From Blastobasis lacticolella (taxonomy: Eukaryota > Arthropoda > Insecta > Lepidoptera > Blastobasidae): a stretch of 64,000 nt of DNA. Below are positions 41,528 through 54,029 of the stretch, piece by piece. Location: positions 14,244,563 to 14,308,562 of the forward strand of contig LR990048.1 of the NCBI GenBank assembly GCA_905147135.1, read 5' to 3'. The position numbers and the translations under genes are program-made. Each line of letters opens with the position of its first letter. The first letter of the stretch is position 1. The notes beneath the pieces are model-generated. The model worked only from the letters and a program-made list of their open reading frames with translations. It did not search any database and was not told the origin of the DNA.

Positions 41528-41690
41528 AATCTTTGCGTTAATATCTCGGTTGTGCTGTCGCGCATGAGGGCCCGGGGTCCGACTTGACCATGACCCAGCA
41601 TTTGGCAGCTCAGGTAATGGTCAAGTCGGACCCCGGGCCCTCGTGGTGCGAGAGCTCAATCGGGACATTAACGCTAAAATGAAGAGGTAG
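41528..41690. repeat. Foldback pair of SINE family B 3' ends
   Basis: 41531-41591 and 41618-41685 are inverted copies of the SINE-B tail, sharing GGTCAAGTCGGACCCCGGGC / its complement. A 26-bp spacer allows a long hairpin. Confidence 0.75.
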
Positions 41691-41999
41691 TACTTATACG
41701 TATAGCATTATATTAAATACTTTAATATTTTTGTAATTTAGTCTTCCGAAATAGGTAGGAAATATATTGCACTCGTAAACTAAGTATTTTTTATGACTAC
41801 GGCTTAGCTTAGCTAGAGCTTCTTACTTCATCATTGGCGTTAGTACTTTTTTTTACTTTTACTAGTGCAAGCGGAAGGATTGCAGGATATGACAGTAATA
41901 AACTTACACTTAGTTGTAAACTAAGGCGATTCCCTTGGGAAAAATCATAATTTGTACTTATCTAAAAACGCTGCCTATACTTAAGTTGTATGCATTTTT

Positions 42000-42175
42000 T
42001 TATGTTTTACGGCAAACAAACACGCAAGCGGACCACCTGATGGAAAATGGTCACCGCCACCTATGGACATCAGCAACACCAGGGGTGTTACCAATGCATT
42101 GATTGCCTTTGAAAATACCTCTAATATACCTCTTGAACAATCCCATATCATAGTCCAAAGGATACATTGTGAATG
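42000..42175 (-). repeat. Jockey-group LINE 3' end, copy
   Basis: TATGTTTTACGGCAAACAAA, CGGACCACCTGATGGAAAAT, ATGGACATCAGCAACACCAG and CATAGTCCAAAGGAT match the 3' end of the LINE at 23527. Confidence 0.7.
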
Positions 42176-42439
42176 AATGTACCATTTAAGAGACAAAATC
42201 ATGGAAAAGCATTATTTCTCAAATGAAATACAGATAAATCAAGCAACGTTTATATTAATGTAGGTACTCCGTAAAAAAGGCTCAGCAAAGTTAAAGCTAT
42301 GCACCCCCGTGAGCTGAATTATTATCCAACATCCCGCGAGAGCGAAAAATTACTAGAAAATAGCGCCACCTTCTTACTGTTTTGTTAAATAATTACAGTG
42401 TAGTCGGACTGGTTAGGATGCTCCGGGGTAGGATGTGGG

Positions 42440-42719
42440 CTTAGCATCCCTTTGGCGGGCCTAAGTGGTAAGTGGTAGACGGCGAAAGTACACACACCCC
42501 GCGCGCGCGCACGTATAAGCATGCGCCTGAGTCGAGCCGCGCCACTCGCGAGCCGGGCACGCCACGCGCATTGCACGCCACGCGCACCGCACGACGCGCG
42601 AGCACGACGCGAAGACGCGAATCTCCCGAAAAGACACGTGAATTAAACGCAGTGATTCGAACGAAGAAATCGTACTGTGCATTTGCATTCTAGTGTGGTT
42701 GCGGTTACCTGTGGACCAG
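42440..42719 (+). promoter_or_regulatory. CpG-rich candidate promoter and non-coding first exon
   Basis: A CpG-dense island (GCGCGCGCGCACG at 42501, GCACGACGCGCGAGCACGAC at 42588) stands alone in AT-rich DNA. A TATA-like GTATAAG lies at 42513-42519. The island ends in the strong donor CAG|GTATGT at 42719/42720. I infer a promoter plus 5' UTR exon of a plus-strand gene whose next exon lies outside the window. No coding start was assigned; the frame at 42472-42693 has no family match. The evidence is compositional and splice-site only. Confidence 0.4.
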
Positions 42720-43724
42720 GTATGTGTTGCGGATATTGTGTTTTTTTTTTGCAAAAATTTAATTTTTGTTTTTGCACATATTTATTTTAAAATATTTTAA
42801 AAGTGCCGGTAGTCTGAGCTAATAGCAATAAATATTGTGTTAAACATATTTTTTTTTAATTTATAAAATTTCAGAATTTGAAATTTTGCAAAGTTGTAAA
42901 TGTCCTAGTAAATAATAAATAATATAATATATTTTCCATTTTAAATAGGCCACGTAATTATCATGGAAACTGAATTTCGGAATTATTATGAACCTAAAAA
43001 GACAACGGAACAACACCATATAAGTAATATAAAAACTACACTGATCGAAAATGCCTACCTATGTATAAAAATTTTCTCCTATGGATTTCAGATATGAGCA
43101 CAAATGAGTACCTTCAAAGTTACGCTAGCAGTAACACCTTAAAGAGTGTTAAGTACATTTCGAATACGCTTTTTCGAATCAATTTACTTTCCCGTTCAAA
43201 TGTCAGTCCATATACGTTGCATGGTTGTTTCCTACAATCGGATTATCCATAATATGCAAAGCAATGCACCTTCACTTCACATAAGTGAAATGATCTGTTT
43301 CACTTATGCTAGCGAGCACACTTTTCGCATAATGGGCGAAGTAAGTATGGGCAAATTTTATTATCAAGGGACAAGCAATGTTTCATTTGTGAAGGTTTTA
43401 ACAATAATTTTCTGTTTCCTGTTATTTTCTGCTCAACAATAAATTGCGCTAACTGGCCACCAATAGAGAAAAATAAAGCTAATTATTATATGGACATAAC
43501 GTAAACTATTCTTTAGTTCATAGTTTAAAATATTTTCTGGTAAGATTATTTCTATTTCTTGGTAATCAATTTTATGTATACCAAATTATTCTACTTTCTT
43601 AATTTGCTCAGAAAACAAATATTTTCCTCTCTAAATTGAATGCTCCAACTAACGTAAGTCCTTCGACGAGTAGGTCTGTATGTCATGTTTGCTTTAATAG
43701 TGGGACTTATAAAAATATTTTGGC
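42720..43724. other. No gene recognised
   Basis: AT-rich; possible start of a long intron if 42440-42719 is a first exon. Confidence 0.4.
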
Positions 43725-43945
43725 GTTAATATGCCTGTTGTGCTCTCGCGCACGAGATCCCAGGTTCCGCCTTGATCTTGATCCAGGATTTCATGCCCAG
43801 GTCATTTGACCACCGTGACCCTGCTACCAGGGAACTCATTTTTTTATGTTGGTACATGACGGCATTGGGATTCGAATCCGATACCTCTTGCTTACGAGTC
43901 GGATACCGTTACCACTAAGCCACCATACCACCACCACCACCCATA
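43725..43945 (-). repeat. SINE family B, copy 6 (with tRNA-like head)
   Basis: Minus strand: GGTGGCTTAGTGGTAACGGT, CGAGTCG/CTTACGAGT region, GGATTCGAATCCC B-box; it ends at TTGGCGTTAATATGCCTGTT (plus strand 43721). The middle of the body is deleted. Confidence 0.75.
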
Positions 43946-46059
43946 GCGGGATTTTTTTTTTTAATAATATGAAATATAACTTATTACAATTAAAAATAAC
44001 TCTTATAATTTTAATTACTTTTGCGGTATATCTTGCAAAAATAAATCAATGGCTGCGAACCATGATTAACTATGAAATTATTGATTGTTGGTACACATTA
44101 TTACGCAATAGAAAAGAAACGTAGGTATCAGTCAAAATTAATTTCCGTAATATAATTACATGGTAGGAATCATTGAAATTCATCAAAGTCAGTCTAATAA
44201 GTGCTGTTAAAAAGGTTGATTACCTTTGGGTAACAGTTTTGCGGTACCTGATGGATGGTAATTAGTAAAAAGTTAATGAGCCTTTTGGTCGGTACCGTTG
44301 CCTTTTCCCACCTGTACCAAGGCGCGTCTAGAGTTCAGATATCTCGAAAACACTACAATATTCGTACACATAATTTAAATTTCTTAGAAAATATAAAAAG
44401 AATTTCCCTGACTGCATCTGTGTATCAGAATCTGAACCGACAGCTGATATACATTGCCTATACATACATTTTTGGGCTTTACCTTTTTATTAATCTGACA
44501 GAAGACCTGGTTGATACTTTTTGTAAGATAACAGTTTTGTTACATAACGTCGGTCGATGATTTTCTGTATGATGTCTTTGTGTCTTTGGTGTAATTTTTT
44601 AACAAGAAATTAAAAGTATGTAAGTCGTGCACATACATGTATCCACAGCTATACATAATAATTGAAGCTCGCATTCAAAAAGAGTATAGAAAATAAAAAG
44701 TTTTTTTTTTCGTATTAGGCAATGTTAAAATGTAATCATATAGGCACCTATCTACATTTATTCAATCAGTTTCTCATCTTAATCTTTTGCTGAATTTAAT
44801 CGCATTTAGATCGTAGTGTAGAAAATATTGAAAAGAAATTTCTACTACGATCTCTACACGTCTACGACTATCCTACGCCATCTTCTTTTAAACATTAGCA
44901 TCTAGCCTTTACGGTACTCATTTATGATACTCTGCAACTCTGTATTTTTTATGCTACGAAGTGACAAATGAGCAGACCACGAGATGTCTGGTGGACGATA
45001 GGTGAAATGCCTCATGTCTGTAATTGCGTTACCTTATCCTGTATTATTGTTTGGCGGAAGCAAGCGTACTCCTTAGACTTGACAGAGTCCTACCACCTGA
45101 TATATCACTTAAGTACAAGTTAAATACAGCTACCTATTTAAAGGTAAAAATAAATGAACCCTTTTTGTTTGTCGTTAGTTTAACCTTTTTAATCAGATGT
45201 AGTAATAATTGCAGATTTAAAAATAATATAAGTAAATAGTTTGATAAAATGCCAACGTGGCACCCCGAGCCGGCCCGAAAAACCGATTCTCATTGCTCTA
45301 TTAATCGGAAATATTATTCGGAATCGATTATTCTACATCCGGGGACGTTACCGTTTCGCAATGAATCAATTCCGGTAATCGTTTTACGCACGATTCCGTG
45401 AAAGTGGTGCCCGATTATGGGTGCTGAGAAAGTGATGATTCTCTTTGGGCGGAGTCGGTTTGCACTTTTTATCTGCGAGCTCTTTGTAATTGGAATTGTA
45501 ATGTGGCGGGTTACGCTGCGCACGCGACGGTATGCCGTGGTCATAGGTGGGTATGTAGGTTAGGCTCGCGCGGTCGTCCGAATGCGAGCGATCTTTACTG
45601 GGTCGTTTTGTTGTCGAATTTCAAAGAATTCGATTCAGACGATGTGACTGACGGGTGACTAACGAAGAGTCGTGTACTGAGGCGCGACAGAAATCTGTGT
45701 TTTACAAGGCGATTCAGCATTTGGGATTAGGATTTAGATTTTGGCAGAACGGCAATCGTAGAAGTAAATGGCTTTCAGCAGAGTAAATTGGAAAATGGGA
45801 ACCCGTATGGCAAGCATAGACATAAAAATCCTTCACATTTCATTGATTATAATGCTAGTGAATATAACAATAAAATACAATTTTAATTAATGGGTATATT
45901 ACGATTGGTTTTATTTGGGCACTCTAGACTTATTATTTGGGTAGATTGATTTTTAATAGAGGGCAATATCACTGACTGGAGTAATGATTTATGTAAGACG
46001 GATGGAGGCTGGATGCAGCAAGCCGATGACAAGGTACTTTGGGCTCTTGGGGACCTATT
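43946..46059. other. No gene recognised
   Basis: A hairpin at 44807-44855 (AGATCGTAGT.GTAGAAA / TTTCTACTACGATCT). A GC-richer unique block at 45540-45720 (GCGCGGTCGTCCGAATGCGA) may be regulatory. The open frame at 44255-44560 has no recognised domain. Confidence 0.4.
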
Positions 46060-46192
46060 TCTAGAAGTGGACTAATATGTGGATTTCACGCTTGAACCGT
46101 TGAGCGGCTTCAGATAAAATTTGGCAATAAAGTTTGTCTATGTCTAAAATATCCGAATAATTCGCGGACCAAGTCACGGGCAAAAGCTAGTG
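46060..46192 (+). repeat. Dispersed lepidopteran repeat (GCGGACCAAGTC...AAAGCTAGT)
   Basis: GCTTGAACCGTTGAGCGGCT, AAATTTGGCAATAAAGTTTG and TCACGGGCAAAAGCTAGTGG, a terminus extremely common in Lepidoptera (recalled, not searched). Confidence 0.6.
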
Positions 46193-46574
46193 GTTTTTAT
46201 GAATTGCGCCGGTTTCTTCACAAAACTGCGTCATCTACGATAAAGGTGCACTTGGTCCAGCACCGTGTCGTGGCAATAATATGTTAGTTTAGATTAGTAC
46301 TAAGTAAAGAGCGATCGGTGAATTCCTTTACGAATAAGGTACAGAATATCGTCACGAACTAGCTAATGGCCCATGAGTGGCCTTAAAGGGTGCTAAAGTC
46401 TACTTCACTGCTGACATACGCGACAGGCTAGATTCTATGCATGAATATTTTATGGTATAATAATCGTAAATCTGCACCCACTTAATACGAGTCGATATTT
46501 CATTTAAATAATAAGATCCAGGCATATGTGGGAAGTAGGTGCCTAAACTTGCCGGTATCACCAAAAAGGTCCCA

Positions 46575-46700
46575 AATAAGGCCCAAGAAGCAGTGGATTG
46601 ACATCGCCGAGTCAGATGCGAGAGCCAATGGCTTACATAGCGATAACCGGACGAAGTGGAGTAGAAAAATTCGGAAAGTGGACCCTGGCTGAAGCCGAGA
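46575..46700 (+). mobile_element. LINE C-terminal fragment
   Basis: The frame from about 46581 reads PKKQWIDIAESDARANGLHS then DNRTKWSRKIRKVDPG and a stop. This matches the usual end of endonuclease-type LINE proteins (GRPKKRW.D ... DR..WR...ADP). Only about 35 codons remain. Confidence 0.65.
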
Positions 46701-48234
46701 CTAACCGATCGGAGGGAACCGCCGGCCCTGTCTCGCAGCCATAGAGCATCACAGGTCTAATTATAGGTATTATGGTAATTAGTTAATGCATTTGAGTTAT
46801 GATTTATGTATCTTATTTTGTAGATAATATAGAACCCACCATAAGCCGACGTTTTTCGATCGAAAATGTGTAACTATGTTTATTTCACTTGGGTTTCTCA
46901 GACTCTTACCTAGTTTACCTTTATATCTAGTGAAAGTGGTTAATTTCATACAAAACACTAGGCATTTATCTAATGGTAGAAGCGAGAGTTAAAACCGACG
47001 CAGGCGCAGCGGGATTCGCCGCCGGAGACACGAGATGAGCACGGTAATTGGGCGCGAAGGCTTTTGTAGTGCAGAACAGACAGTTATCTAGGCCTACTGG
47101 GAAGCGTCTACCATTAGGGCAGGTTTATACGTCGCCGCTTACAAACCGACAGTAAACGCGTATGCGTCGTGCCTGCATAGTCACCGCGTAGCCACCGGAT
47201 TGAAAACGTGCTGTGCATTGGCGCGCACACTGGACGGGGTGATTTGGCTGTGCGGGTGCGACACGATTACTGCGCGGGTACTATACGGGCTACGCGTTTA
47301 TTTACAAGTAATAAAATAAGCTGTCTGTCATTGGAACATTGTAAACTGTATTCTCTTTTTGACAACGCAAGTGTACCGAAGTTGTATAAAAAAACAGGGA
47401 ACTCGCGTATTGATTCTCATAGCCCTTCCATACCATCCTTGAAGAAAATAAATTTTATAAAATAAGAAATGTTCAAGGATATGGAGTCGGTAATTTATGT
47501 TTATATTTTCAATTGCGTGTACGTCTGTGAGTGTGTATATAATAGTAGTACAGTATAAGGAACGCCTACCACAATAGCATATAGATATAATTCTGAAACA
47601 TATCAGTCCTTACTATAACTAAAATTCCGAAACGGTAAATCATGGATACTTAATTGTTTAGTACCTAAATGTTTGTACTCGCTCGTAACTCTACAGCAAA
47701 GATAATATCTAAGCCAAGTTAAAGTCCAGATCACCATAAATTTCATCCATGTCTATGATCAAATTTCCGTTCACAACCGAAGGAGAAATATTATGAACAT
47801 TTCTCCTTCATATACATAGAGCTAATTAATAAAGTTTCCTGTTTAATGGGCGAGTACTGTTGCTAATAAATTTTCATAAAATTATATGCTTTAAATGTCT
47901 TTGGAGATGTATTGATCATTTCAGACGAACGAACAAACGCGGCGGTTGATTCATTTATCCATTCTCATTTGCTTTATTTTATTATTGTGAACTATATAAA
48001 TGGCAGGCATATTTTACAATTGTAGCTCATATTTGTTACTTATGTGTTAGCCGGCTACAGTGCTGACTGTTTTTTCTACGTTATGTGTCATTTTAACTAG
48101 AGTACAGTAAACACTGACTGAATGCTCTGTTGATATTTCTATTTTACTACCCTCGACGAAAAAGAGGCGTGTTATTGACAATGTATGTAATTTATTTTAT
48201 GTATTGTCTCAAATAAAATTTATTGTATTGTATT
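46701..48234. other. No gene recognised
   Basis: A GC-richer stretch at 46990-47290 (GACGCAGGCGCAGCGGGATT, GTATGCGTCGTGCCTGCATA) lies in otherwise AT-rich DNA. No exon supported. Confidence 0.4.
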
Positions 48235-48395
48235 TTACCTATAAGTTTTACGTGTATATCTGTGGCTTTGTGTGCCTGTCTGTAGCATCGTAGCTTCCGA
48301 ACAAATAGACCGATTTGGGTGCACTTTTCTCTATTTGAAAGCCAGTTTAATCGAAATGGTTCTTAACTTTGTTTCATTAAAATCGGTTATATAGT
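48235..48395 (+). repeat. Degraded dispersed repeat
   Basis: GTGTGCCTGTCTGTAGCATCG, AACAAATAGACCGATTTGGG and TTAAAATCGG resemble the general lepidopteran repeat architecture seen at 13343 and 8871. Confidence 0.4.
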
Positions 48396-49175
48396 TTATA
48401 AAATACTTACTTTCTTACTGCGTTGGCTCAGTGACCCAAAGTGGATCTTGGCCTCCGACACCAGAGATCGCCACCTTTCCCTATCCTGCGCCATCTCCTG
48501 CCAATCGAGGATTCCTAGTGCGTGCAGGTCTTTCAGGACTTCATCCCTCCAGCGATATCTGGGTCGTCCGACCGGTCGACGTCCGCTCGGCTGACCCACA
48601 TATGCTCTCCTTACGGCGCGATCCTCCCCCGTTCTCTCCACGTGGCCAAGCCAACGCAATCTTGCGGCCTTGATCTCTCCCAGAAAATTGGGTTCGGAAA
48701 TAAGCTGTTCCATCTCCTCGTTCTTTCTCCTCTTCCACACGCCGTCGTCACCCTGTGTTGGCCTCAGAATTTTCCGGAAGATCTTACGTTCAGCGACCAA
48801 TAACTTGTTCTCCTTCTTAAGTGTCAGTGTCCAAGCCTCACATCCGTACATGAAGATTGGTCTAATAACTGTTTTATATATCCGAATCTTGCTTTTCCTG
48901 CCACCCAGCCAGCCAGTTTGGACACCAACACCTTATGGAGCGCTGCACAACAACTAAGCGTATTTTGTATCCTAAGATCAATTTCAACTTCTCGCTGATT
49001 GGTGTCGGTTATGGTGCCACCAAGATATTTAAACACCGTTAGGGATTCGCCATCCCTGTACCTCTTCATATGTAGGTACTCTGTTTTTTCCCGGTTGATT
49101 CTGAGGCCAACTCTTCCTCCTTGCTCTTCATGGGCTTCCGCATGATCTTTTACGGTCTGTTTGCACTGTCAAAGC
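48396..49175 (-). mobile_element. LINE reverse-transcriptase C-terminal fragment with (GTAA)n tail
   Basis: Minus strand from about 49110: GLRINREKTEYLHMKRY, then LTVFKYLGGTITDTN (to about 48900). After a frameshift: MYGCEAWTLTLKKENKLLV, ERKIFRKILRP, ARLRWLGHVERTGEDRAVRR, GRRPVGRPRYRWRDEVLKDL and RERWRSLVSEAK. The 3' end is AAGTAAGAAAGTAAG. It is the post-RT half of an endonuclease-type LINE; frameshifted and dead. The same 3' end is at 59757. Confidence 0.85.
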
Positions 49176-49694
49176 AATCCTAGATAAAATACTTGATATT
49201 AAGTAAAACTGGTCGGTTAGGTTTTTACATCAAATGCACACGGATACCATGTTGATTGTTACATAAAGTACACAGTTCATAAACAGCTGATCGATTGTAA
49301 AAGATGCAATCAGATCATGTCGAATTTTGACAGTCACTTATGCTCAGCTCGCTCCCATATTTTCCGTAATGCGTTTTCATTTTTGACAGTTTACTCTGCA
49401 CATTGGTTCGTGAGTCACGATATGTAACAGCTGTTTAGCAAATGGATGGTTTTCAATACGAATGACGTTTAGAAAGAATCGATTACTTAACGCCGGATTG
49501 GAGCTAATGAGAAAAAGAGAAAGATAGCATGGCGCCGTCCCGGAACATATTTTTTTCATCGGTATAAATACCTGTCGAATCCAACTGCAAATCAATAAGT
49601 TCGTTTAGTTTATGTAATCATGGGTTGCTGAACTACTTATTGCTGCTAAATACATATTATAGGTCCATAAAATTAATCTAGATAGGACGCACAA
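49176..49694. other. No gene recognised
   Basis: AT-rich; nothing supported. Confidence 0.4.
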
Positions 49695-49880
49695 ACATTA
49701 TTATTATACCGTCACGTCGGCTTCCGAGACTGCTCATCCAGTCTCAGGGTTCCAAGCTGAAGACCTTCGTCAATTTCGCTTCACCAACGGTATTAAGAAG
49801 CACCCATGAGCTCGTCGCGGTGGTGAAGTTCGACTAGCTACAAAGTACGAAACGGTCACCCACCCAGTTCACGGACACTG
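49695..49880 (-). repeat. Retroposon with 5S-rRNA-like motif
   Basis: Minus strand reads GTGTCCGTGAACTGGGTGGGTGACCG near 49850, close to the internal promoter region of 5S rRNA (..GTACTTGGATGGGTGACCG). The unit ends in an ATAATAATAATG tail near 49695. Possibly a 5S-derived (SINE3-type) retroposon; the rest does not look like 5S rRNA, so it is not an rRNA gene. Confidence 0.4.
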
Positions 49881-50182
49881 CGAGCATAGCTTGAGTTTAA
49901 ACTAAAACACGAAAAAAAAACCTCTTGCAAATTGACAAGCGATTGCCTATCGGAATGCAGAGGACAGATAGTGAACGCAAATTACCTGAAAACGGGTGAA
50001 AACAGTTGCTGGGCGCGGACGTGACAAATCGGCGCCGGCGCAGACGGATTTACGGTTATCCTCGGCTACGATCGTCGGTCACTCGGGCGACGCCACATTA
50101 GCGAATTAGGGCTTCGGTTCTGTCTAATTTAGCTATTTACGTGGGTAGCGTAAGATAATAATAATAATAATCATCATCATAA

Positions 50183-50515
50183 TCTTGGCGTTAATGTGCC
50201 GGTTGTGCTCTCGCGCACGAAGGCCAATGGTCCGCCTTGACCATGATCAAGGATTTGGCAGATCAGACTCTGAGAAGCTGGTCAGTCTCACCCTGCTACC
50301 CTGCTACCCTGCGACCAGATTTGATCATGGTTACACATTCAGTCGCCTGAATGGGCAGGTTTTAGTGCGATGTTTTCCCTCGCCGTCAGCGGTTAGTATT
50401 CAACTAATGTACATAACTCAGAAAAAAGTCACTGGTTTATGACCGCAGCGGGATTCGAACCCGGAACCTCTCGCTTACGAGTCGGATACCCTAACCGACG
50501 CTCCTCACCGCTCCT
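50183..50515 (-). repeat. SINE family B, copy 7 (near complete)
   Basis: Minus strand: CGAGTCGGATACC region and GGTTCGAATCCCGCT B-box-like head near 50460, body with TGATCATGGTCAAGGCGGAC, tail GCGAGAGCACAACCGGCACA then TTAACGCCAAGATTATGATG. A CCCTGCTAC triplication (50290-50310) is specific to this copy. Confidence 0.8.
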
Positions 50516-51410
50516 CCTCTCGTTACCATGCTTTGTTTTTGAGTATTATTCTGTGTGTCCTTTGGTGTCCAATAGTGTTATTGTAGTCTAGTGGCAGCGC
50601 GCTTGCAAGACCGATAACCGAAGTAAAACAACGGACGCAGAGTTCTGGATCTAGATGGGTGCCCGTTACGTAATTTAAGGCTAGCCGAACTTCAGCACGA
50701 ACGAGCTCGCAACTCGTTATGTGTGCCTCTTATTATTAGATGTTATTGCTCTCCGTGAAAGTAAATTATTATTATTTACTACTTAATAGGCTTTAAGCAA
50801 AAGGAATTAATAGGTACCAAAAGAAGGGAAATACCTCGATATCTTTATTAAGACGACTGACAATCACCAATTTGGAAAAAAGACAAAAGCCGATCGACCA
50901 TCGATCAAAAGCCATCACCGCTCTAGTGAAGTGCGCACCCGCAGTGATTTCCATTGTTTATATGTAAAATCGTATTATATATTCATATTATTATTGACTC
51001 TCTGGTTTCAAATTTATGGTATTTCCTAATTATGGTATCAACTTATCAGTTTAGCGGCAAATTAATTTTTATCACATGCTATATTTTAAATTTCATTTTA
51101 GTTAAGAGCGACGTCTTCGACTCCAGTGATCCGTGCCCTTGCCAAATCGTAAATGAGCAAACGCAGGCTCCACGCTCATTAAATGGACGAGTGATTCTGT
51201 CAAACCATGAGAGCAACGACAAAGTCTGCAAAGAACCGTAAACAAATGGAATAGAGCACGCTCGCTCGTTATGGACTCGTGGGCTGTTGCTATGCGATGC
51301 GAACGAGGCGGGTGTCGATTTCATCGAAATCTGTACGCTACTAATACTGGGGGCGTTCTACTGCGTGGAACTAAAATATCCGATCTAACTAACTTGGACA
51401 ATAACAATTT
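50516..51410. other. No gene recognised
   Basis: Unassigned; no exon supported. Confidence 0.4.
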
Positions 51411-51442
51411 AGTCGCAATAATTTCAATACATTGCAAGTTAG

Positions 51443-51723
51443 CGTTAAATAAATTGGCCGTGTGGTGTCCGGCAGAGTAGAATAGCGCCAACCCCTTACA
51501 CTCGTGGGTGTCGTACAAGGCGACTACAGCTCTAGAGACTTTCGAAATGTTTAGGGACTCCGAAGGCATGAAAATGGGCAGCAGTAGTTTCAATTGCTAT
51601 ATTTATGACACTGTGTTATCCAACCCAAGCGTGGAGATTATGGCAATACCTTCCCTTTCGTAGGAGAGGCCCTAAGTTCTGCATTGGCCTGTTATGGGCT
51701 GTGATGATGATGAATTTTAATAA
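51443..51723 (+). repeat. SINE-like retroposon, family C, copy 4, 32-bp flanking repeat
   Basis: The conserved start TTGGCCGTGTGGTGTCCGGC is at 51453; the 3' end is TGTTATGGGCTGTGATGATG at 51690-51709. It is flanked by 32-bp direct repeats (51411-51442 and 51724-51755, AATAATTTCAATA.ATTGCAA core) with two mismatches. Confidence 0.8.
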
Positions 51724-51755
51724 AGTCGGAATAATTTCAATATATTGCAAGTTAG

Positions 51756-54029
51756 TTCTGTAAGGAGTCCAGCAGAGCTTAAGCTGAACGTGATAGTAAT
51801 CAGCATGCGCTTAGGCTTTAACAGAATAAAATGAAACTCATTCAACAGCCGGCCACAATTTGAATCTTTTTTTGAGGAAACCACCAACTATTGACACCAA
51901 CATAAATAATTAAGAAATGGAAGCCACTGTTCGTACAGTTTTGGCGGCGAAGTAAAAAAAAATGTTCTGTAAATTTTAAATCTTTTTGGCTGGCACACTC
52001 TCAGCATTTTGGTCAATAAAATGTATGAAACGCGAATGATATCTTCATCTAGCTGAATTAAAACGATAAATCCTATTCTCGAGCACTTAGATGAAAGAAT
52101 CGACTTTCTTCAAAGTGTGGCGGTCAGACTTCGCCACAGAGCCGCAAGCCGTGGAGAGAGACCCATTATCTCAGCGATTGTGGTGACACGTCTTACGTCC
52201 AGTTAGAAATCGGTATTGTGGTGCTAGACGCAGACGTAATCCGGCCGATTCACACGGCTAATCGGACGAAAGTGCACGCGTAATGGGGAAAATGCGTCTA
52301 CGTCCAGTCTGCGAAGCGTAATCACACCCAAAATTGGTGCGGGGCGACACGCAAGCGCACTCACCTTGCCCACGATATTTAACAATGTGTAATGTATGAA
52401 AATGTTTGTTCTCAACTTACGAATTACCTACGAAGCGTATGACGGATGACTATATTGTGTGTCTAATGTGAACACTTTCGCCGGTAAAATTACGAGTTTA
52501 TAATGAACTGCAATTGGCCCCTGACTTTGCCGGCAGCCTCTTGACCCCCAGTTACTCATCTATGAATGAATCGAACGTGTTTTGCCGCTTTTCGGAATCT
52601 CCGCTACGGTTGAGTTCCAGCGCGCAGACTTACATTTTTCACACACTATTTGCAACTTCATTCAATCGAATGACGTTCTGAATGTGTAAAACTTTCAGAA
52701 GATTCTGCTTTCCGAGATGGTAATTACTATTTAATTGAGTGTGTTGTTAGTAAACGCTGGGGTTTCGATTAGGTGTTATACAGATTTTTCTACAGTCATC
52801 GTCCGAGTTTTTCGGTACGAGTCCTCCTTTTCGTATCCGTTCTACGCTTAGGTATTCCGATTTCGATTTCGGACAATTAATTGCGCAACATTAATAGCTG
52901 TACGTGCTTATTGTTGAGCCGCCAACTGAGAACAGTTTAATACCAACTAATTGTCGGTTATAGTAGGTATTATACACAGCTTCCTTTATCACCTAGCGGT
53001 TATAAAAGACGGTGAAAGCCGCATTTGCATCGCGAATTTGATTTATGTAATTATAGTTATCCCATTATGTCAATAATTATATTACTATTCAACTCTCACT
53101 TTATCGATGTTGTTGTTCCTTACAACCGTCTCGGTATGGTCTGATCTCATTGTTGCCGTGTGCCTTGTTGATCTAGACTTCATTAATTCATAATTGCGAT
53201 GAATAACTGAATCTAATTATTGTATAATTTGCCGCGGATTGTTGTATACAGGAAGTATTCACAAGCACGCGCCGATGAAGCAATTTTACTTTCAACATTG
53301 GCATAATTAATGATAAAATTGCATATCTCCAGGCATATTTTGATGGGTTAGAAATGACCGTGCATCCATTAGTGGCAAACGAAGGCGTTTGCGATTGTTC
53401 TCGTCCTTGGAAGTCTGCACTCGTCACTTTAAAGTTTAAATGTCAATAGGCTCTTTCTTTGTGGCTTACGATTCATGGTTCTTAGTTTATTGTAATTTTT
53501 ATTTATGTTTAACAGGCAGGGGTTTCTTGGAAGCTCTTGTACTGAAACGTATTAGGACCGGACGACATTCTTGCTTCGTTTCCTATAGTACTGTGTTGAC
53601 TGCAATCGGATTATTGTATTGACATTTTCACAGCCTTTTCTTAATTTTGACGTTCATTCGAGTCGATGCAAAGTACAAAAGTTAACGCGAAGCCTTAAAG
53701 TACCAGTAATTTAATTGAAAAGGCTCGTTACTCTCCAGTTTTATTTGTATTTCTCTATATAGTCATAGGTACTTGTAGATAAGTTAACTCCTTTAATTTT
53801 TATACTTATTTTAACTGGACAGTCTATTTCTGCATCTTGATGCAGGTTACTGTGAAACACAAAGTGACATTTAAATGAGGATAATTCTAGTTATTGTCTC
53901 TTTTAGTCGATGAAGAGCCGAGAGGCACTAGGTGCCATTTGACATGTAGGTACCTGCTACAATTAACTAGTTGTTTAGGTCTGGTGTTACTTTGAATGTA
54001 AAACGTGTTTTGTTTCACAGATCTTATGA
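51756..54029. other. No gene recognised
   Basis: Lower repeat content. A GC-richer block at 52190-52380 (CGCAGACGTAATCCGGCCGA ... GTGCGGGGCGACACGC) is unassigned. Confidence 0.4.

Larger units (their letters stand above)
41151..41690. repeat. Tandem duplication of flank plus SINE-B tail
   Basis: 41151-41220 (AATTCGATAAGTAACGT, TTTAGCTAACTTA, GTTACTTTATAAAT) recurs at 41446-41512, and each is followed by a SINE family B 3' end. The pair looks like a tandem duplication of about 295 bp. Confidence 0.7.

Noticed and set aside
42461..42754. Arginine/alanine-rich open frames across the CpG block on both strands
   Set aside because: Frames result from CpG richness; low-complexity products, no family match, and no start context to prefer one strand.
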